A stretch of 9,055 nt of DNA from contig URYH01000025.1 of NCBI GenBank assembly GCA_900552105.1, positions 1 to 9,055 of the forward strand, in the 5' to 3' direction. Position numbers and translations under genes: made by a program. This document shows, in pieces, positions 5,754 through 9,055 of this stretch; the first letter of the stretch is position 1, and every line of letters starts with the position of its first letter. The DNA comes from an uncultured Eubacteriales bacterium. Its GTDB lineage: Bacteria > Bacillota > Clostridia > Christensenellales > UBA1242. Under the pieces are notes generated by a model that was not told the origin of the DNA, made no database searches, and saw only the letters and a program-made list of their open reading frames with translations.

Positions 5754-8105
5754 ATGAAAAAACAAAGTGTTGCTGTTGAAAATAATATTGATAAAATTAA
5801 CAATTTTAAGCCGAAAAATGCTCAAAAAACTAAAATTTTTGTATTTTTTCGCTATTTTTTGATATTTTTTGCATTTTACATACTTAATCGAGCGGGAATT
5901 AATGGAGAAGTTTTTCCGTTTGCATTTTCGTTTTTATATGCGATGTGTTGGTGTAGTTTCAATCCGTTGATTTTGGGGTCGAGTTTTATCGTTGCATCTT
6001 ATCTTGCTTCTTTTTCGCTCACGACACTTCTTTGTGCAGGTGTGACAAGTGTGTTTATGATTATTTGCTACTATTTGCATTTGAAGTTCAAAAAACCAAT
6101 CAAGTCATGGCTTATGGCGATATATGCTTTGATTTCACAAACTTGCTATCTCTATTTTGCAATATCCGAAAGTGGAATGTTTTTGTTTCCAATAATTTCT
6201 GTTGTCCTTGGAATTCTGTTTTTCTTTGCCACGATAAAATTTTTTGAGGCAATTATTATTCGTGGTTTTGCAAGCAAATTGACATCAACTGAAATCATAT
6301 GTGGTGGAGTTGTTCTGTTGGCACTGTCGTGTGGAATGGCAACGCTCAATATTTATGGTTTTGAACTTATCAAACTTTTTGCTGCCATTGCAATTTTGCT
6401 CGTATGTTTTTGTTTTGATAATTTGACAACTTTGGTTGTGTCGGCTGTGATGGGGGCAGGTGCGATGCTTGCAGCAAATCAGTCAACATATGCTTGTGTT
6501 TTTGTCATATGGGCGCTGGTTGTTTGTGTATTTAAATTCAAAAACAGATTTTTGCCAGTTGTTGGACTTCTTGCCATTGATGCGGCTCTAGGATTTTACT
6601 TTGGAATATATGGTCAGTATACGTGGATTAATGGGCTTCCTGTTCTTCTGGGTGCGTTGATTTTTCTTGTTGTTCCAAACTCTGTCATTTCTGAACTTTC
6701 TGGATTTTTTTCAACTTCTGCCGACAGGCTTGCGATGCGGAACATAGTTAATCGAAACCGCGAGCATCTGTCGCGAAGGCTTGGAGAGTTGGGAGACGTT
6801 TTTTCAGAGATGAACAAAGTTTTTTGCTCGATGATCAAGGGTGGGCTTTCAAAAGAAGACGCTCAAGCATATCTTGTGCAAGAAGTCAAAGAACGCTCTT
6901 GTGAGGGCTGTCCTGAAATAAACACTTGTCATCGTGCAAAAGCGGAAGAAACAAGCAAACTTTTTGATGATTTTGTGACAATTGCATATGAGCGTGGGCG
7001 AGTTGGAGTTTTGGATATTCCACCAAATCTCCTCGCGAGATGTCCAAAAACATCACAAATTATTGCAAACACGAACGAACTTTGCGAACAATACAAAAAA
7101 TACGCTCAAGTTATGACAAATATTGACGCAAGCAAGGTTTTGGTCGCGGAGCAACTTGGAGGCATATCAAAAATCATGAAATCGCTTTCAAAGGAAGTGT
7201 CGAACAATATTTCTTTTGATGCAGGACGAGAAAATAAAATTGCTGATGAACTTTCAATAAACAACATAATCACATCTGATGTTGTGATTTACGAACAAAA
7301 CTATGACATTGTTTCAGCAACGGTTATTGTGCGAGAAGATTGCTTGGATATTGAAAAAATTGAAAAAATTGTTGGCAAGGTTTGTGGCTGCAAAATGAAG
7401 GTGTCTGGTTCAATGCAAGCACCAAAGGCGGGGTGGATTGTGATATCTCTTGCCACCGCACCAAAATATGATGTTGTGTTTGGCAACGCAACACAAACAA
7501 AAACTGGAAGTGAAATCAGTGGGGATTCATTCTCGGTTATTCGAATTGAGAATGACAAATTTATGCTCGCTCTTTGTGATGGCATGGGGAGTGGTGTGAA
7601 AGCGGAGCGTGCGAGCAATCTTGCAATGGGGCTTGTTGAAAATTTTTATAAAGCCGGCTTTGACAGTGATACGATTCTTTCGTGCGTGAACAAACTTCTC
7701 TCAATTGGGAGTGATGAAATTTTTTCTGCTCTTGATATGTGTGTGGTCAACCTTCGTGACGGCACTGCGGACCTCATCAAACTTGGCGCACCTTGCGGTT
7801 TTATCAAACGCGATGGCAAAATGGATGTTGTTGAGGGGAGTGCTTTGCCGATTGGAATTGTGGGCGACATTCAGCCTTATAATAAAAAAGTTGTTCTGGC
7901 AAAAGATGATTTTATTGTTCTTTGCACGGATGGAGTAAGCGACTCATTTATGTCCGAAAAAGACCTTTCTGCATTCATTTTTGAAAACTCTACACTAAAT
8001 CCGCAGGAATTGGCGGATGCAATCATCAAAAAAGCAGTTGAAAACTGCAAAGGTGTGGCGCTTGACGACATGTCTGTTTTGGTTGCACGAATATTTAGGA
8101 ATTAG
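5754..8105 (+). CDS. spoIIE: Stage II sporulation protein E, membrane-bound PP2C-type phosphatase
   Basis: In sporulating bacteria SpoIIE sits at the asymmetric septum and dephosphorylates the anti-anti-sigma factor SpoIIAA, releasing sigma-F in the forespore. The 783 residues are close to the Bacillus length (about 827). Residues about 28-310 contain some ten hydrophobic segments. A central region (about 320-570) contains the cysteine cluster C383-x2-C386-x5-C392 typical of the family. The C-terminal PP2C domain (about 575-783) has the metal-binding motifs SGDS (D591), CDGMGSG (D609), CTDGVSD (D726) and DDMSVLV (771-777), so it looks catalytically intact. The ATG at 5754 follows TTGAGGT with good spacing. 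It stands alone, with a possible Spo0A box upstream. No terminator follows, so some read-through into the next gene is possible. Confidence 0.96.
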   Translation: MKKQSVAVENNIDKINNFKPKNAQKTKIFVFFRYFLIFFAFYILNRAGINGEVFPFAFSFLYAMCWCSFNPLILGSSFIVASYLASFSLTTLLCAGVTSVFMIICYYLHLKFKKPIKSWLMAIYALISQTCYLYFAISESGMFLFPIISVVLGILFFFATIKFFEAIIIRGFASKLTSTEIICGGVVLLALSCGMATLNIYGFELIKLFAAIAILLVCFCFDNLTTLVVSAVMGAGAMLAANQSTYACVFVIWALVVCVFKFKNRFLPVVGLLAIDAALGFYFGIYGQYTWINGLPVLLGALIFLVVPNSVISELSGFFSTSADRLAMRNIVNRNREHLSRRLGELGDVFSEMNKVFCSMIKGGLSKEDAQAYLVQEVKERSCEGCPEINTCHRAKAEETSKLFDDFVTIAYERGRVGVLDIPPNLLARCPKTSQIIANTNELCEQYKKYAQVMTNIDASKVLVAEQLGGISKIMKSLSKEVSNNISFDAGRENKIADELSINNIITSDVVIYEQNYDIVSATVIVREDCLDIEKIEKIVGKVCGCKMKVSGSMQAPKAGWIVISLATAPKYDVVFGNATQTKTGSEISGDSFSVIRIENDKFMLALCDGMGSGVKAERASNLAMGLVENFYKAGFDSDTILSCVNKLLSIGSDEIFSALDMCVVNLRDGTADLIKLGAPCGFIKRDGKMDVVEGSALPIGIVGDIQPYNKKVVLAKDDFIVLCTDGVSDSFMSEKDLSAFIFENSTLNPQELADAIIKKAVENCKGVALDDMSVLVARIFRN

Positions 8106-8121
8106 TCCAAAATCTCTCATA

Positions 8122-8151
8122 TTGACATAAAGGCTCTGCGTATGCTATAAC
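8122..8151 (+). promoter_or_regulatory. Sigma-A promoter of the 132-residue protein gene
   Basis: TTGACA (8122-8127), exact consensus, an 18-bp spacer, and TATAAC (8146-8151) with an upstream TGC extended -10. The start would be near 8158, leaving a leader of about 20 bases. Confidence 0.75.
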
Positions 8152-8176
8152 AATTTTATAGTTGGAGGGCGAGAAA

Positions 8177-8575
8177 ATGTTTGTTGAAAAACTTTCAAAA
8201 AAAGAACTGGTGGATTTCATTAAAAAAATTGGATATGAACCAAAACAAGAAATGCCAGATATAAAATTAAACAAAGACGGAGACGCACTTGTTTTGATTT
8301 CGTGCGAACCTACAAAATTACAAAAAGATTTATATCAACAAGTTTTGAATTATTCAGGCATAGGTTATTTTTGCGACAACACTCCTTATTATATGGGCAC
8401 AACACTTGCATTGACAGATTTTGATTGCTATGACATTTTACACATGGAAAAAGAATATCATGATGACTGGCAACAATTCATGTATAAAAAATTTGGCGAC
8501 AAATATGTCAAAGCACTCGATGCTGCGATTGAAAAACAAAGGCAACGTAAACAAAACGAAGGAGAAGAAAGATAA
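8177..8575 (+). CDS. Uncharacterised 132-residue cytoplasmic protein
   Basis: I do not recognise a family. The start at ATG 8177 is preferred over an in-frame TTG at 8162 because that TTG overlaps the ribosome binding site GGAGGG (8164-8169), which is correctly spaced from the ATG. The protein is soluble in appearance: no signal peptide and no membrane segment. The first 25 residues look helical and amphipathic (LSKKELVDFIKKIGYE), the middle is rich in aromatic residues (about 58-90, with several Tyr and Phe and two Cys), and the last 30 residues form a highly charged K/E/Q/R helix. It has its own good promoter and a strong terminator, so it is an independent small transcription unit between spoIIE and tRNA-Ser. 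Nothing in the sequence links it to sporulation. Confidence 0.75.
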   Translation: MFVEKLSKKELVDFIKKIGYEPKQEMPDIKLNKDGDALVLISCEPTKLQKDLYQQVLNYSGIGYFCDNTPYYMGTTLALTDFDCYDILHMEKEYHDDWQQFMYKKFGDKYVKALDAAIEKQRQRKQNEGEER

Positions 8576-8584
8576 TTTAATAAC

Positions 8585-8614
8585 AAAAATATGTGCAAGT
8601 GCACATATTTTTTT
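8585..8614 (+). terminator. Intrinsic terminator after the 132-residue protein gene
   Basis: AAAAATATGTGC (8585-8596) pairs perfectly with GCACATATTTTT (8601-8612) around AAGT, followed by T to 8614. The A run on the left means it could also stop transcription from the right. Confidence 0.92.
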
Positions 8615-8655
8615 AACAATTGTTTTGAAAACATTTTTTCAAATATCCAAAAAAG

Positions 8656-8684
8656 TTGCAAAGCGTTTGTGTTCGTGATATAAT
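8656..8684 (+). promoter_or_regulatory. Promoter of tRNA-Ser
   Basis: TTGCAA (8656-8661), a 17-bp spacer, and the perfect TATAAT (8679-8684) with an upstream TGA extended -10. The start near 8691 is about six bases before the mature tRNA 5' end. Confidence 0.8.
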
Positions 8685-8696
8685 GGCAAAGTTTAG

Positions 8697-8784
8697 GCAG
8701 AGGTGTCAGAGCGGTCTAATGTGCTCGCTTGGAAAGCGGGTGTGGTGAAAGCCACCTCGGGTTCGAATCCCGACTTCTGCGCCA
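8697..8784 (+). tRNA. tRNA-Ser (anticodon GGA)
   Basis: An 88-base class II tRNA reading UCC and UCU codons. The acceptor stem is GCAGAGG/CTTCTGC (8697-8703 with 8774-8780, one G-T pair). The anticodon stem CTCGC/GCGGG (8724-8728 with 8736-8740) encloses the loop TTGGAAA with anticodon GGA at 8731-8733. The long variable arm GTGG/CCAC (8742-8745 with 8752-8755) is characteristic of serine tRNAs. The T arm is TCGGG/CCCGA around TTCGAAT (8757-8773). The discriminator is G8781, and CCA (8782-8784) is encoded in the gene. Its last 16-21 bases recur three times downstream. Confidence 0.97.
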
Positions 8785-8808
8785 AAAAGTCCCGCAGGGA
8801 CTTTTTTT
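8784..8808 (+). terminator. Intrinsic terminator directly after tRNA-Ser
   Basis: AAAAAGTCCC (8784-8793) pairs with GGGACTTTTT (8797-8806) around GCA, with seven T at 8802-8808. It begins at the last base of the tRNA, so the transcript ends almost immediately and the downstream repeats are probably not co-transcribed to any large extent. Confidence 0.92.
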
Positions 8809-8813
8809 CGTGA

Positions 8814-8932
8814 TCGGGATTCTGCAAGTTAACTTGCATTGCAAACTATGTTTGCAAAAACCCGAGACCTCGGCTGGCACCCGACGATGCTTGCCCGTCA
8901 GTGGAGTCGGCTCTGCCGACTGCGAATCCCGA
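8814..8932. repeat. Cluster of nested and adjoining palindromes after tRNA-Ser
   Basis: TCGGGATTC (8814-8822) pairs with GAATCCCGA (8924-8932), the second arm being part of a copy of the tRNA T arm. Directly inside come the palindrome TGCAAGTT/AACTTGCA (8823-8838), the hairpin TTGCAAAC/GTTTGCAA around TAT (8839-8857), several alternative short stems (8862-8901), and AGTCGGC/GCCGACT around TCT (8905-8921). The hairpins abut with no spacer, as in a multi-branched fold. No open frame of any plausibility lies here. Confidence 0.75.
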
Positions 8933-8943
8933 CTTCTGCGCCA
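8917..8943 (+). repeat. Short repeat unit carrying the tRNA-Ser 3' end
   Basis: Positions 8923-8943 are identical over 21 bases to the tRNA 3' end at 8764-8784, GCCA included. The unit begins CGACTGCGAA (8917-8926), the same ten bases that open the 56-bp units that follow, but lacks their 29-base middle part. Confidence 0.85.
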
Positions 8944-9055
8944 CGACTGCGAAGTGAGGGATCCATATGTGTTAGCGTATGTTCCCGACTTCTGCGCCAC
9001 GACTGCAAAGTGAGAGATCCATATGCGTTAGCGTATGTTCCCGACTTCTGCGCCA
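8944..9055 (+). repeat. Two 56-bp tandem repeats ending in the tRNA-Ser 3' end
   Basis: Units 8944-8999 and 9000-9055 are identical except for three transitions (8951/9007 G-A, 8959/9015 G-A, 8970/9026 T-C). Each ends in CCCGACTTCTGCGCCA, identical to the last 16 bases of tRNA-Ser. The array reaches the edge of the window exactly at a unit end, so more units may follow. The function is unknown: candidates are an attachment-site array, slippage expansion of a tRNA-linked repeat, or a small-RNA region comparable to rtT of E. coli tyrT. Confidence 0.93.

Noticed and set aside
7266..7291. Pair of glnS-like half-sites inside spoIIE
   Set aside because: They are in everted order within codons for a normal protein sequence, one has a mismatch, and chance is sufficient in AT-rich coding DNA.
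8162..8176. TTG start for the 132-residue protein
   Set aside because: The TTG overlaps the GGAGGG that serves the ATG at 8177.
8716..9013. Open frames on both strands across tRNA-Ser and the repeats (about 94 codons each)
   Set aside because: They run through a tRNA gene, a terminator and palindromic repeats, and have no ribosome binding site or protein-like composition.
8944..9055. CRISPR array
   Set aside because: The whole 56-bp unit repeats, spacer included; there are no unique spacers, and the repeated end is a tRNA 3' end.

Overview
The window looks like a piece of chromosome from a low-GC, spore-forming member of the Bacillota, probably clostridial. The reasons are the AT-rich base composition, strong AGGAGG-type ribosome binding sites, sigma-A promoters with many extended -10 elements, a complete spoIIE sporulation phosphatase gene, and the rpsF-ssb-rpsR operon. 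All protein genes lie on the + strand. No finer taxonomic placement is supportable from the sequence alone.

Layout from left to right. A 5'-truncated RluA-family pseudouridine synthase gene (1-828) is followed by a ferritin-like gene (874-1368). A gene for an exported protein of unknown function (1545-2414) has a near-consensus promoter and ends in a terminator. The operon rpsF-ssb-rpsR (2584-3563) has its own promoter, a structured leader that looks like the S6:S18 autoregulatory RNA, and a terminator. A glnS gene (3665-5350) has a perfect inverted repeat lying across its -10 element. The next 403 bp (5351-5753) contain no gene but hold several palindromes, a strong terminator and a dispersed-type palindromic repeat. 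spoIIE (5754-8105) follows, then a gene for an unrecognised 132-residue protein (8177-8575) with its own promoter and terminator, then tRNA-Ser(GGA) (8697-8784) with promoter and terminator.

The most unusual part is the right end. After the tRNA-Ser terminator come a 119-bp cluster of nested and adjoining palindromes (8814-8932) and three further copies of the tRNA's 3' end, GCCA included. The last two copies sit in 56-bp tandem units (8944-8999 and 9000-9055) that differ at only three positions. The window stops exactly at the end of the fourth copy, so the array may continue. It resembles in principle the tandem repeats carrying a tRNA 3' end downstream of E. coli tyrT (rtT), but here a terminator separates tRNA and array, and each unit can fold into an acceptor-like hairpin ending in GCCA.

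The genes are mostly housekeeping: translation (S6, S18, GlnRS, tRNA-Ser), RNA modification (RluA family), DNA maintenance (SSB), and one sporulation regulator. They form several short independent transcription units rather than one operon.
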